The notes below the pieces were generated by a model that saw only the letters and a program-made list of their open reading frames with translations, was not told the DNA's origin and searched no databases. Shown here in pieces: positions 12,291 to 24,169 of a DNA stretch of 64,000 nucleotides. This stretch comes from Clusia tigrina (lineage: Eukaryota; Arthropoda; Insecta; Diptera; Clusiidae), in assembly GCA_920105625.2 (NCBI GenBank), contig OV050030.1, forward strand, positions 405,809,034-405,873,033, given 5' to 3'. How positions within the stretch are numbered: position 1 is the first letter of the stretch; each line of letters opens with the position of its first letter. The position numbers and the translations under genes were made by a program.

Positions 12291-15200
12291 ATGATTCCAG
12301 TCAAGACGACTGCGAAGACTTCGAGACGATGGTTACTCTATCCACTCTCCAATTATTGCTTATAACATATCCCTGGTCATCGTTAAGTTAGGGAGAGATG
12401 GATGGTGATAGTAGAGGAGAGTTTAGTGAGTTGCAGGATAATCAAGACGACGATCGAAGCGTGGTGTGACGCAAGTTATTTCTCATTTATAAAGTTGTAG
12501 TAAACAAGAAATAAACAAATCAACATATAGTTAAATATACTTTGTCAATTATAACAACAAAATCGAGTCAAGTTGCTTTTTGAACTAGATGAGATCGGTT
12601 CACTTGGCGAGTTAGGACCTGCCAAGTCTAAGTTTTTAAGGTTTGTGCATAGAATAATACTCTTTCATACAAAGATATCAATATGCAGAGAAGATTTTTT
12701 GTCAGCAATTCTCTGGCAAGCGTGGACTTAGGGACTTCATTATTTTTTGATAAAGAATAAGTTCGGAATTATACAAAACTAAATTATGGCGATGAGATAT
12801 TTAATTAAATTGCCAGTGTAATTACAAAATGGTCGCTTTCAATGAGAACCAATTTTTTATTTATTTATTATTATATTTAATCATAACTAAGTGAAATTAT
12901 AACTATGTCGGGGCTAACGGCACAATGATTTGGCACACTCCAATGATGTTATCGCTAATTAAGATTAATTTTACCTTAAAATTTTACGGGATATGTACAC
13001 GAGTGTTATCATATTCAGGTAAACTGCACCGCCAGCTAAGTTGGCACAGCTTAATAAAATCCTCCTTGGAATAGAAGCATCACTTTCTACATCTCCTTCC
13101 TTCGTTAGGGCATATCGCTCGCAAAATAGGGCAAAATATGCAAATGCGAATTTCGAAGTCTGTCTTCCTTCCTATTTGACTTATCAAGCCAACCAAATCT
13201 ATTTCCTGTAACAAAATTTGGAAATTATGTTTACGCACTTGCAGCGAAGTGTGCAAAAGTGACAGGAAAAAAGCAACAGAATGTATTTTTTATATTTATT
13301 AGATTTCGTTTAGTACTGAACACGAGAGGATATTTCAAAATTACGGACAAACTGCTGGGTTTGGCGAAAACCTGCGCTCCTTTATCGTGTCAGCACATCC
13401 ATCTCCAAGCAGACAGGCGCACCGTCTTGCTTTCTCCCGCCCCATTGTGTTGGTGCTTAATTTTTATTCTATTTCCTTTGTGGGCTTCCAGCTGCTTAGA
13501 AAGCGATAACAAATGTAATTATGATAATATGCACTTGAAGTGGCGTTGGGTCGGTGTGTGTGCTCTTTGGCCTGCGGGAGTAGCATTAAAATGCTAATGA
13601 GTTTAAGATAACACAAGCATAAAGACGAAGATGATAGAACTCTCGGCGTTGATGAGGTGGCATGTGAGGAATAGAGTCTTTAAGGTAGTATATGGCAGAA
13701 GCATTTCGCACGATCTGCCATCGTGCTCAGCCACCGCCACATCTCCATCGCCACATGCCGCCGCCACTGGCAGCGTACTCATATTTCTCCCAGTCGCGTA
13801 ATACACCGCAAACATTGTTGCTCATGTGTTTGTGTTAATGTGCGCGTATATTCTACGAAACGCAACATTTGCACACGGCTTAAGGGGTCTGCGGGGACAT
13901 GGGATGTGTGTGGGGGACAGCCTGTGAGGCAGTGGTGTACGTTGTACGTACGAGTACGCCGAGTATAACTGCCTGCACCCGTGTGTGGTGCGACTGTGAA
14001 AAATGTGTTCATTTTCTTCGTACGAGTACATTCCACAATTTTCATTGCCTTCGGCTTGCTGGCGCATAGCAACACTGGCAGTGCCGTGCCTATCTTTAAT
14101 GTGGATATCCTTGTTGTTGGTGCTGCTGGTGTTGCTGCTTCTGCTGTTGTCGTTGCTGCGTTTGCAATGCAATGATTGTCATTTCCGTTTCTGCCTTTAG
14201 GTCTCTTATTTTCGTTGTTGTTGTTATCGTCGTTTCTCCTATTTTTTTGTTGCTTTTTTAAATAAAATATTTATGCCGCAACAATAATTTTCCTTGAACT
14301 CTTAACCTTAAATGTGCACAGAAACGTACTCGTGTGTGCGTGCGTGTGTGTGCGTGTTTGCGAGTGTGTGGCGCGTCTGTGTATGGGCGCCGCACGTGGA
14401 TATGGGCATATGCTCGGTGACGTTTATGACTTTATAGTGCGCTCCTTTGGCCATGCCATACTAGGCCTATGTGCCCTCACATACGAGTCACGCACAGCAT
14501 GGAACGAGGATGCATTGCATAAGGCGAGTATGAATTGGTTCAAATGCATTCCTTCTGTTTATAATTAGGCACCACGCCACATAGAGACAACAAAATTGAT
14601 TTTACGTCCGAAGCAGTGACTAATTAAGCATAAATTCGAAAGCAAACTACTACCCTGGAAGTATGTCCCAAGTAGTTCGTTCAATCGTTCGTTTTGCTGA
14701 GTAACACAAGGCCTCTTAACGGACACAATGACCTCCGAAGTCATCTGAGAGTGTTTGTGAATGGCTTCTCAAGACTTTTGTCCCGATGATGTGGATGTGG
14801 TTGAAACGGAAAAGCCCTTTAAACTAACAAACACCTTTCCAGCTTTTGAAAGGATCAGAGTTCAATGGAGTGTTTCCTACTTAATACGTTAGATGGGGGG
14901 AAAATTTTTCTAGAGCAACCTTGAAGACTTTCGTAAAAGTGACAAAGTTCTCGATAGATCAGGATTCCATAATAGAAACTGTTCAATGGTCTAATTGTGT
15001 ACACGTTTAGCAGGTGGATTCTTTAATGTTCTCACTTGACTCCAATCGGAAATTTTTTTTGTTACTAGGATTCGTGACTACATTTGTTATAGTATGGAAG
15101 TATGCCAAGCTTGGTAATGTAATTTTATTGTAAAATCATTATTTAATATTTAAAGTATATGAACATTTTATGATATTCTTTACCATTTAAAGTATCATAT

Positions 15201-15680
15201 CTTATAGGAAGTTTTCATAGGCATACCCCGATACCGTCTAGTGAGTTAATTTAAGTGATTGCAGCGATAAGTTCACCAATCTACCATTTTATCGAAATGT
15301 GTAACCGAACCATACTCGTGCACGTTTACATTAGGATCCTGAGAGTAGTTTTTCATTATAGGAGCACAGTTTATCCAAAAATGTGTTTCTAAATTAGGGT
15401 TTACACAAATTTCCTGATTGTCGAATATGTGTAAACGCTGATTAGTAGCTAAAATTATCAAGCCAACTACTCAGTAATATGAGGGATCTGAAATAAGATA
15501 TGAGTCCTAACTAAATTGTCGTTTTAAGAACACGGAAGACTGATAAAAAACATGACTTCAGATGTAAAGAATATGCATATACATCAGAGCAACCAAAATA
15601 CCAATGGGCAAGCATATAAACCTGTATATACCTGTATACCTGTGCACCTGTATAATCTGTAGCAGTATTCTAAAACTATA
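12291..15680. other. Non-coding stretch, no gene recognised
   Basis: Two textures are visible. 12.3-13.3 kb is AT-rich, with a TTTA-rich run near 12.86 kb that could be the reversed tail of an old minus-strand retroelement. 13.6-14.6 kb is richer in GC, with GTT/CTG runs (14.1-14.25 kb) and a mixed GT/GC run (14.33-14.37 kb), giving several overlapping 60-116 codon ORFs without homology. No exon structure is supported. Confidence 0.5.
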
Positions 15681-16983
15681 AGGTGTTCCAATAAGAGGTG
15701 TTATTTTGGTATTCAAAGAAAAATGCCATTTTTTGAGATAAATGTTCAAATGTTTATTTCATAATAAAGAGAAAGGTATGCCGTTAATAATGAAAAACAA
15801 CATCAGCCAAATAGCCACCACGACCACGCTTGCAGGACCATATCCTTTTCATGAAATTTCCCATAACCAAATCGCAAAGTGGCTGCCCTATGTCCTCGAT
15901 AGCCTCACGAATTCTATCTTTGAGGTCTTGAATCGACGCTGGGCTGCTGACGTAGACCTTATCTTAGACGTGGCCCCAAAGGAAGAAGTCGCAAGGTGTT
16001 CAATCACAAGATCTCGGTGGCCAATTGTGATCACCTCTTCGAGAGATAACACGGTCCGGAAACTTTTCCCGTAAAAGAGCAATGGTTTCGTTGCTTGTGT
16101 GGCACGTAGAGCCGTCTTATTGAAAGTAAACGTTGTCCAGATCAATACCATCCAATTCCGACCATAAAAAATCATTAATCATCTCTCGATAGCGCAATCC
16201 ATTCACCGTAACTGTTGATCCAACCTCATTTTCGAAAAAGTAAGGTCCAATGAACCCGCCGGACCATAAACCGCACCAAACAGTCACACGTTGAGGATGG
16301 AGAGGCTTCTCAACAATAACTCTTGGGTTTTCCGAGCCCCAGATGCGACAATTTTGCTTGTTGATGTAGCCACCGAGGTGGAAATGGGCCTCATCAGTCA
16401 AGATAATTTTTCGTTGGAATTCCGGATTATTTTCGTGTATTTCAAGGACCCAATCAGCAAAGACACGACGTTGTTGATGATCGGCCGGCTTGAGTTCTTG
16501 TGTTAACTGAACTTTATAAGCCTTAAGACCCAAGTCTTTATGCAAAATACGGTGTAATTACGTTTGTGGAATGCCCAATTCCAAAGAACGACGAGGAATG
16601 GACAAACCTGGGTTTTCTTCAACACTTTGGGCTACAGCAGCAATATTCTCAGTGGTTTTTGAGCGACGTGCACGGGTTTTATTCTTCACATCACTAACTT
16701 GTCCCAACGGCTCCAATTTTTCCACCAATTTCTGTATTGCGGTCCGACAAGGTGCTTCACGACGATCCAAAAATGCTTTAGTTTTGCGAACTGTGACTGC
16801 AAGATTTTCACCATTTTTGTAGTGAATTTTAATAATTTCAATGCGTTGTTGAAGCGTGTATCGTTCCATTTTCGGTAATGGCGTAGTTTCTACTTGTCAA
16901 ATGCCAAAGAATAAAAGCTTCAAAAGTGACAGCTACCGAAATACCGGGTGATTCAAAATTACACCTCTTGTCGGAAAACCCAG
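15681..16983 (-). mobile_element. DD41D (rosa-like) mariner, copy A
   Basis: About 1.3 kb with matching ends. The left end (AGGTGTTCCAATAAGAGGTG) is the imperfect inverse of the right end (CACCTCTTGTCGGAAAACC). It is flanked by TA at 15679-15680 and 16984-16985, the usual mariner target duplication. It is closely related along its whole length to the copy at 40.08-41.38 kb and in the same orientation. It carries one degraded transposase gene on the minus strand. Confidence 0.85.
15784..16869 (-). pseudogene. DD41D mariner transposase, copy A, inactivated
   Basis: The start ATG at 16869 gives MERYTLQQRIEIIKIHYKNG, the first HTH. The second HTH ends in SIPRRSLELGIPQT and is followed by an in-frame TAA at 16558-16560 that copy B shares. 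Translation resumes at MHKDLGLKAYKVQLTQELK. The first catalytic Asp is in LTDEAHFHLGGYIN. The second is in a DGST motif directly preceded by a TAA replacing Gln. The third is in TPCDFFLWG. The spacing between the second and third Asp is 41 residues when counted through. Further stops are TGA before TPCDFF and TAA before DKVY. The C-terminus DVVFHY is intact. All three catalytic positions survive, but four stops kill it. Confidence 0.88.
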
Positions 16984-16985
16984 TA

Positions 16986-17510
16986 TAAAGCGGTATTTTT
17001 CGATATCTCTTACGCAACTAAGAACTTCGACTCGAGGATGAAAGGGCGACCCACAGTGTGGCGGCTCCTTACAACGAGTGGCCAAAAAAAGAAGGAGTTG
17101 CTGTAAATAAATGAAATTTTGTTTACACGCGTTTTAGGAAACTATTTTAAAATCTTGCAAATCTTAGCCAAATTGGATGAGGGACACGCCCACTTTCCAT
17201 ATGAGTGATATAAAAAAATTTCAATAATTCGAAATCCTCTAAAGTTGTGAAGATGAGTCTTTGTACAGAAGCTACTGACAAAATTTTGACGATTGGTTAA
17301 GTAGACATGGTCCACCTCATACGAATCAAACGCCTACATAACCCATTTTACCGTGTCGTAAATCTTTTCTATGGACGTTGTCGTGAAATCTTTTCTATGG
17401 ACTAGAGATATATCACAATCGAAAGAGTAGGCGTGGCATCGCTATTATTCTTATGATAAATTTACATATAGTCACGATCATTTATTAATTAAATCAAACA
17501 TGTTTATGCT
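16986..17510. other. Short non-coding gap with a small tandem duplication
   Basis: No gene is seen. At about 17.35-17.40 kb a ~25-bp segment containing AAATCTTTTCTATGGAC is present twice in tandem with small differences. The rest is AT-rich. Confidence 0.5.
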
Positions 17511-18780
17511 TTAATGCATATATACATAATTCCGATGACAATTCCAATAAATTTCATTGCACTCAATTATGGCCCCGTCAACATCATCAGCCGAATCTTC
17601 ATCACTGCTCTCCACCAAATCCACTTCTTGTGAGGAGTATTCATCTACAATGTAATAATTATTCAGCATTTGCGGAGGTGTACTAATCTTCTTTGGGATA
17701 CGAACTTGTCTTTCAACAGAAATGATCGGCTCTGAGGACATGAATAAAGCGAGTTGTTGAAGCTTGTGGAATTCAATCGGCTTTTTCGTATATATTTATG
17801 CCTCGCTCCCAAGCTTCTTCTGACCGGGATTCAATAGGAGTATTAAAGTGCTGAATAATGTCAATGGATAGGAACTTCGTGTACGTGACCGGCATATAAT
17901 ACCATAAATAATCCCTTAAATAAATGTCGCAAAATTAGGAAAATTTATTATTATTATTATTTCCCACTCAACAAACTTAGCAAAATTATGTCGAAGTTTT
18001 TGATTAATTTTGCGTTGATACTCGTATTTGTAGTAGTGGCAGACAGCTCAAAATGTTTGAAGACACGCCTAGCATTGTTGCCATCATTAGTCGTACCATA
18101 TCCTGTCTTCACTTTATCGAAAATCAAACCCATTTATTTTCTAACCGCATCTTGAATACGTTTTTTGTTTTCACTAAACATGTGATTATGTCCTTCGCCT
18201 GTTACTCGCCCACATCTATAAGCAGTCTATAAGCAAATACAAAACGAATTCACACATTTTGATCAGGCATGCAGTGAAGATACTCCGTAATTGTAATTTT
18301 CTTCATTTACAGGAGTGGCAATCATTTGTGTGGGAGTTGCTCCACGTAGGTAGCAACTGGAAGGACTTTTCCTTCCCGTTCAATACGTTAATGACCGCAC
18401 TATCAACCATTGTCATAAACATTTTAAAGTTCAATTCAATATTAAAACATATTTACAGTTACATTTAAATTGTAAAAGTTTATGAACTTGCCTTTGGATA
18501 TTGCCTTCGATTTCCTGTGTTTAAGATGACTTTTCTATAATAAACTTTGTTGGCCGACAAAGAATGGGCGATGAGAGTGTTTTATTTCTTCAAATCTCAT
18601 TGTTGTTGGCAGTATCAATTATTCGAAGAGGCACAAACGCAACAACCACAAGAAGTTCATTTGCAGCATCTTCTTCTGTGAATTTTTCCTTATATATAAC
18701 TAATACTTTATTACTTGGTGGCCCAAGGTACGACAAAAAGTGGCCAGTAGCAAACTAAATAAAATCTATTGACTTGTATG
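17511..18780 (-). pseudogene. Broken copy of an unnamed multicopy insect ORF family
   Basis: On the minus strand a single main frame with several stops can be followed. Near 18.3 kb CYLRGATPTQM looks like a decayed CxxC zinc motif. Then come SSLHA, FSENKKRIQDAVRK (18.15 kb) and FDKVKTGYGTTNDGNNARR (18.1 kb). Next are INAKLIKNFDIIL, LWYYMPVTYTKFL (17.9 kb, other frame), QHFNTPIESRSEEAWERG and SSEPIISVERQVRIPKK (17.7 kb). The end is acidic (VESSDEDSADDVDG). I recognise this motif series (zinc knuckle, GxxxTNDGNxARR, WYYMP, SEEAxE, SxPIIS) from many uncharacterised predicted proteins in insects. Repetition and decay suggest it is transposon-borne, but I cannot name the superfamily or reaction. 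The N-terminal side is cut near 18.78 kb where LOA sequence begins. Confidence 0.6.
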
Positions 18781-19323
18781 TGTGGGAGTAGCAGAAGCGA
18801 TGCATAGCTACACTACTGATACTCTGGGTGTCATCATGGGCATCTCTCCGATGACCATAACTATTGAAAGGGAGGCCTGTGGTGTAGCCCTACGCCTTCA
18901 GGATATCTCCAACATAAAAGGTGGAGACCTTTAGGTACATATTTTGGGTACTTGATCCCATTCTGAAAGAAGTTTTTCTGACAATGTGTTGAGAAAAGTA
19001 TCATTCACTACACTCTATAAGGTTCACATCCCTGCAAGAGATAGTTTTGAGGAATTCGTTACCAATATTCCACAAGGTGCCCAGGTATGGAATACTGATG
19101 GGTTCAAATTGGAAGACGGTAGTACGGGAGCAGGCATAATGGGACCATTGTTCCAACAATCACTCTCTAAGGGTAAGACTCCCACAACATTTCATTCAGG
19201 CGGAATTCTTTGCCATCGCATCATGTATCCGAGTATGCCTTCGTAGAAGACTAAACGGCAAGCTTATATACATTATGTCAGATAGCCGGACCGCCCTTAA
19301 AGCACTGGGATCGTATTACTATA

Positions 19324-20271
19324 CGAGGTGTGATCAAAAAAGAACCGTTATTGTGTGATCAAAAAATAAAGTATTTATTTATTCATCAACAACTATCTTG
19401 TCCCCTTCAAAGTAATTCCCCTTAGATATAATGCACTTATGCCAGCATTTTTTTCAATCCTCGAAACACTTCTGAAACGCTTTTTTTGGTATCGCCTACA
19501 GCTCCAGTTTCGATTTTTCTTTTATCTTCTCAATCGTAGCAAAACGCTTTCCTTTCATCGGTGTCTTCAGTTTTGGAAAGAGGAAAAAGTCAGCGGGGGC
19601 CAAGTCCGGTGAATACGGTGGTTGAGGCATGATAACGGTTTTGTTTTTGGCCAAAAACAGCTCCTGAGCGATGTCCATGCGACGTTGCTTTTGCTCAAAA
19701 TTTAGCAATTTTGGAACAATCTTCGCTGCCGCACGTTTCATACCTAAAACATCCGTAAAAATTGCTTGGCATGAGCCGAACGATATGCCAACATCATCAG
19801 CAACCTCTCTGATAGTCATTCGACGATTATCCAAAATCATTTTCTTCACTGCGTCAATGTTTTCATCGGTTGTTGACGTGCTCGGGCGACCAGGACGAGC
19901 ATCGTCATTGACATCTTCTCGGCCTTCCTTAAACCGGTTATACCACAACTGAATTTGTGTTCTGCTCATAGTAGACTCGCCAAAGGCCACAGTCAACATT
20001 TCAAATGTCCTTGCGCATTTAATTTCATTTTTTACACAAAACCGAATACAGTTTCTTTGATCCATTTTTACGAATAGTACAAAATCGAAGAGCACACCAA
20101 AACACGACTAACCTTTTTATCTGTCAAAAACAAACTGACAAGCCAAAATGGTTGGTATTGCCAACATATATAACAGACATGTGTACCAACATAACAGAAA
20201 AAAATGCGAACATCGAACATACGTAACTCACGAAAAGATGAAAATAACGGTTATTTTTTGATCACACCTCG
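19324..20271 (-). mobile_element. DD34D mariner, internally deleted, nested in the LOA RNase H
   Basis: A 948-bp element with ~29-bp terminal inverted repeats starting CGAGGTGTGATC. The two ends differ at only one position over the first 30 bases. TA precedes the left end (19322-19323), and the right copy has become TG (20272-20273). The motif TGTGATCAAAAAA recurs about 25 bp inside the left end, a possible second transposase contact site. The insertion splits an RNase H codon series whose uninterrupted paralogue exists at 51.8 kb. Confidence 0.92.
19496..20065 (-). pseudogene. Mariner transposase with catalytic core deleted
   Basis: The start at 20065 gives MDQRNCIRFCVKNEIK, then a HTH with FGESTMSRTQIQLWYNRFK, the GRPSTS linker and a second HTH (MTIREVADDVGISFGSC). 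After RRMDIAQE the frame jumps to LFLAKNKTVIMPQPPYSPD and then LAPADFFLFPKLK. The family normally has some 150 residues there, including the first two catalytic Asp. Only the third Asp (in PADFF) remains. The junction is in frame, giving an uninterrupted ~190-codon frame to 19496, with stops beyond it. The product would keep DNA-binding helices without catalysis. Confidence 0.88.
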
Positions 20272-20959
20272 TGTGTCTCGAATGGCTGAATAATGTCAAA
20301 AAATCCTGAATGAACTAGGCAAGGACAACAATGTCACACTATGTGGAGTGCCTGGACATGAAGGATACTCTGGGAATGAACGGTCAGACTGCCTCGCAAA
20401 AAGGGGGGAACTCCATCTACTCACCGGTCCAGATCCTTTCTCCGCCGTGGCTACATGCCACTCTCCAGACCTACTTAAGAAATATGAAGAAACTTAGATA
20501 GCAAATGGGAAGAAACTCAGATAGCAAATGGGAAGAAAGAGGCGGCACACTTCTGGTCAAAGACAGGCAAGGAGGTTTCTTACCCCAAACAGAAGAATCT
20601 CCCAATGGATACTTACCCTGAACAGCGAAAGACTTAGAACTCTAGTGGGGTATCTGAGAGGAAACTGCTGCCTAAGGTATCACCTTAACAAGATAAGGCT
20701 GTCAGACATTTCTGACTGCAGATTCTGTGGACACAACTCTGAAACTTCAGAACACATTCTATGTAACTGTCCAGCGATCAAAAGTAAGAGATTAAAATTT
20801 CTGGTGGAGTTCTTCACAGACCCTCCCATAATATGGGGACTTCAACCTTCCAAAGTGCTTCAATTTATACAAATCCTAATGTTAGAGTGATTCATAGGGT
20901 TTAGCACAATAGGTCCTTACGGGCCGCGGTGCTAGTACTACCTGAAATATTAAATCTAA

Positions 20960-22085
20960 TTGTAATTTACGGCTACGCTCGTTACACTGTACGATCCCAC
21001 GACTTCAAGAATTGCATGCCCCACACCATGGAGAATGATGAGCAAAATTAAAAATAATCTTGATCTTGAATTCCCATTCCAAAGTATCCAAAGTAGTCTT
21101 ATAAAAAGTTAGCAACATGATAATTTAATCTGTTTAATACGCCCACTTCTAATGAAGAGATGTAAATGAAAAAGTAAATGCAAGTAAATGTCTACGAGAA
21201 TATTCCTGAGCACTTTGAGTTCTGTTGAATTAAAATTCCATAGAATACAAAATAGTTTTGGATAAGAAGTCTCCTGGGGAATCATTGAGTACGGTTCCTA
21301 ATGCATAATTAACATTAACGTCTTAGTAACAATAATGCTAATGACATCAGTAAACGTCGTTTATAAATATTTTACAAATGAAAATAAAGTAATAACAATA
21401 AAATATGCTGTCGACATCTAAAATTCCGAGGTGACGTTACAAGTTGTTTGTGCAATTTACGAAGTATTTGCGCCGGCACATCTGCCTATTTGAGTCAAAT
21501 TTACTTTCGATTGATGCAAATTGACAGACCCCAAAAAAAAATTGCATTTCACGGACCCTCGTCAAAATAAATTGAGATTTATCAGCAGACAGGCGTCAGT
21601 TTAAATATTTCCATATATCCAAATACAAAAAGAGGGATTTTAAATGTTTTTATAACTTTAAACGTCAAGTCAAAGGACGCTTCTCCCGTGGCGAATGTAG
21701 ACTGCTTGCCTATATTTGTGGCAGAAAATAGTATGCGAATACACGTTTCAGGATACGAAACTTTAAACGCCACTTTTTCGTCACGAATACAATGTTGACA
21801 CACTTTCAATTTGCACTGGCAGTTGGCAGTAGAGTTGCCGCTATAACATTACCTTTCCTACCCCTAAGGTGGCCAGAAATAAGTGTTTACAATCTATTGG
21901 ATATTTATTTTATGTCATCCGATTTGATGCGAAGCTAACAATGCCAAATAAAGTTAGTTGATGACAATGTATTCCATCGATTTCAAAGCGGCCACCTAAA
22001 GAGTATATATCAATCTCCACTTTCACATCATCATTCATTTGCTGTCTCTTTCAGCTATCACCGATGTTTCATTGACGATGGCTGA
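20960..22085. other. Non-coding stretch, nothing recognised
   Basis: AT-rich spacer between two retrotransposon remnants. No homologous ORF, repeat terminus or RNA gene was seen. Confidence 0.55.
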
Positions 22086-22980
22086 AAGTAGGTAGGTAGG
22101 TAGGGTAAGGTTGAGAGGCTTCCAAAAGCACACTCAGGCCTAGATTTGCCCTTTGTGGTATCGTACCGCATGAGACACCAGTGCCATTCCTTCTCCAAAC
22201 TCCAGCCTGTTGGAGCTGTTGATGAACCTTATTTTTTTATGTCCCCCAGCCAGCAAACGAAGTAGTCGGCCAGGAAAGCGTTTCTCCTTTTAGACAGTGC
22301 TGGGCACATACAGATTATCAGTCCATCGTCCCTTGATTCTCCTCATCTATGTAACTCCGTCAAAAGTCACTACCAACCTCCTGCCATGAGTACTGAGGGC
22401 CCCGTGTTCTGTTAGAACGCTTATGACGGTATCTTTACTTTTCTACGTAGGGATAGTAGGTCTTTTGAGCGCTTGATATTTATTTGAAGATTTGTCTAGC
22501 TTTTTTGCGTCCTACTCCTTCAGATCAGCATCTCCTACTTGCGTCTAAGGATATTGTACTAATTAGTAGCTTACATGTAGCAATGGGAATACCGAGATTT
22601 GACCTAGCTAGTTGAATCGATATTATAGTGCATTCTCGGGAGAGTTCATTCGCTTTGCAGTTCCCTAGAATATCCCTAAAGCCGAGAGCCCAGCTCAGAT
22701 CCAGACGATATCCACTATAGTTTTGCGTTAGCTCTTGATGGTTTTTGATGTGATTATAGAGAGCCCAAGGCTGTTTGGCTGTCAGATAGAATGCAAATCT
22801 AGTTCAAATATCTTGTTCTTCTGGAATCAAGACAGTGCTGCCTTTATAGCCGCGGCCTCAGCCTGAAAAATGTGGCAGTTTCGGGAAGCGTAAAAATGTA
22901 TAAGGAGGTGTGTGAAGTACTGCGACAAAAAATTATACTGTACTACTCTCTGGTAATAGCATATCCGTCTAAAATCTTGT
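22086..22980 (-). pseudogene. LOA/I-group non-LTR 3' end (decayed RNase H plus 3' UTR)
   Basis: On the minus strand a weak RNase H block (IFQAEAAAIKAAL near 22.86 kb) is followed by VISVLTEHGALSTHGRR (22.4 kb). Next come FINSSNRLEFGEG and LVSHAVRYHKGQI (22.2 kb), and the element ends in a TACC-type simple tail at 22087-22110 (GTAGGTAGGTAGG on the plus strand). The tail is positioned exactly as an element terminus should be. Multiple stops are present. Its 5' side abuts the next fragment at about 22.98 kb. Confidence 0.65.
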
Positions 22981-22984
22981 CCAA

Positions 22985-23995
22985 TGCTTAGGCCTTCAAA
23001 AATTTGAGGATATCTGTTGGTCCAAGTCGTGCTATTGAACTAGCTAGTACTTGAAAAGAACCCAGGTGCTTTTTCCTTTTGTGCATTAATGCACGAATAA
23101 TCGCAATTATGGGCTCTGGTGATTCAGTATCCTCCTCACAGAATCTATACAAGGGACTTGCTACAATTCCTAGCTTGCTCAGATGTTCTTTGACCCTACA
23201 GTGTCCAGTCAGAAACCCAGTTAAAATTCTCAATCTATTATTGGACAGTGCAATGCAAGACTCAAATCTTTTGTTGTTGTAGTTGCCGAACAAGAGTTTA
23301 GATTGTCTTAAGCCTACGTGGCTTGAAAAGAGGTTGTGTCTTGTACAGTTCCCATATTCTCTAAGTATGTTTCTCCATATTCCTCTTCCTATCCCACAAA
23401 ACGGTTCTGGTCCTATTTTTGGTGTAGAATCTCCTCCCTGGCAAGTTCGTCTGCCTGCACGTTACCTTGAATGCCTACGTGTCCGGGACCCAGCAAAGCC
23501 TAACCTTTGCTTAGCTGGTTTAGCTTCTTAGCACCCACTTAGAGTGTACTCCGTAAGAGCTTACTGCTCCAATGGCAGCTTGACTGTCCGATAGTATGGC
23601 TCTGTCCTGTATTTAGTATTTCCTACTCAAGTTAATCTGTGCGCATCTTTCAATGGCATGGATTTCAGATTGAAAAATGCTTGGATAGTTTCCCATGGGA
23701 TCGGCGTATCTAGTTCGGGGTCCGAATACAGCTGCTCCGGTTACACTTCCAGTTTTCGACCCATATGTGTACTATGGTCGAGAAGCTTAAAGGGCACGTT
23801 ATTGTTCAGCTCATTTAAAAACACACCACCTCCCTCCCTTCCCTGTAGCAAGGAACCATCTGTGTAGTAAACATAGGCCCATCATACGAAGAAGTATTAG
23901 TCAGGCGAGCACTCAGTGCGTGTGTGATTTTTAGGGGTTGAAACTAGTAGAACCCACTTTGTTCTTTGATTGAGATGCCCATGTTTCTGAAAATA
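22985..23995 (-). pseudogene. LOA-type RNase H and C-terminal domain, minus strand
   Basis: Read on the minus strand, RNase H opens with YVYYTDGSLLQGREGGGVF near 23.87 kb (catalytic Asp). It runs with stops to LLGPGHVGIQGNVQADELA near 23.48 kb (last Asp). The intact-looking ORF at 23293-22988 follows, with NNRLRILTGFLTGHCRVKE. Its knuckle has decayed to YRFCEEDTESP and the second CxxC is lost. It ends at FLKA, five bases before the neighbouring fragment. This is a dead, 5'-truncated retrotransposon copy. Confidence 0.78.
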
Positions 23996-24169
23996 AATGC
24001 ACTTAATACCAAAAAACCCCTCCGAAACTTCGTAATGAGACCTTTGGTTTGCTGAGAGGTACCATAGATGGATATGCAGATGTCTTCTATAAATAAATAC
24101 TCGTAGTAAGTTGGTGATAATGGTATCTTTCAGCTGTAGACGCTTCTTAACCATCAATCCATTAGTCTT

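Larger units (their letters stand above)
18790..20950 (+). pseudogene. LOA-type non-LTR element, RNase H to 3' end, split by a mariner
   Basis: The sequence starts in the spacer between RT and RNase H (ITIERE...LRLQDISNIKGGDL, then RKVSFTTLYKVHIPAR). RNase H follows with its acidic residues visible: VWNTDGFKLEDGSTGAG (Asp), QAEFFAIASCIRV (Glu), IMSDSRTALKALGS (Asp). The frame is then broken by the mariner at 19324-20271. It resumes with NELGKDNNVTLCGVPGHEG and NERSDCLAKRG (last Asp). It ends in the zinc-knuckle region CRFCGHNSETSEHILCNCP and a stop at about 20888. EN and the RT core are absent, and several stops and frameshifts are present. The same family, without the mariner, lies on the minus strand at 51.6-53.0 kb. 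Confidence 0.85.

Noticed and set aside
12850..12900. TTTATTTATTTATTA run as the tail of a reversed CR1-type insertion
   Set aside because: The adjacent sequence does not contain the 3' hairpin of the CR1-like element at 31.4 kb, and no coding sequence follows.
13600..14570. Cluster of overlapping ORFs (up to 116 codons) in GC-richer sequence
   Set aside because: Several frames on both strands are open at once, driven by GTT/CTG and CA repeats. No homology or splice pattern.
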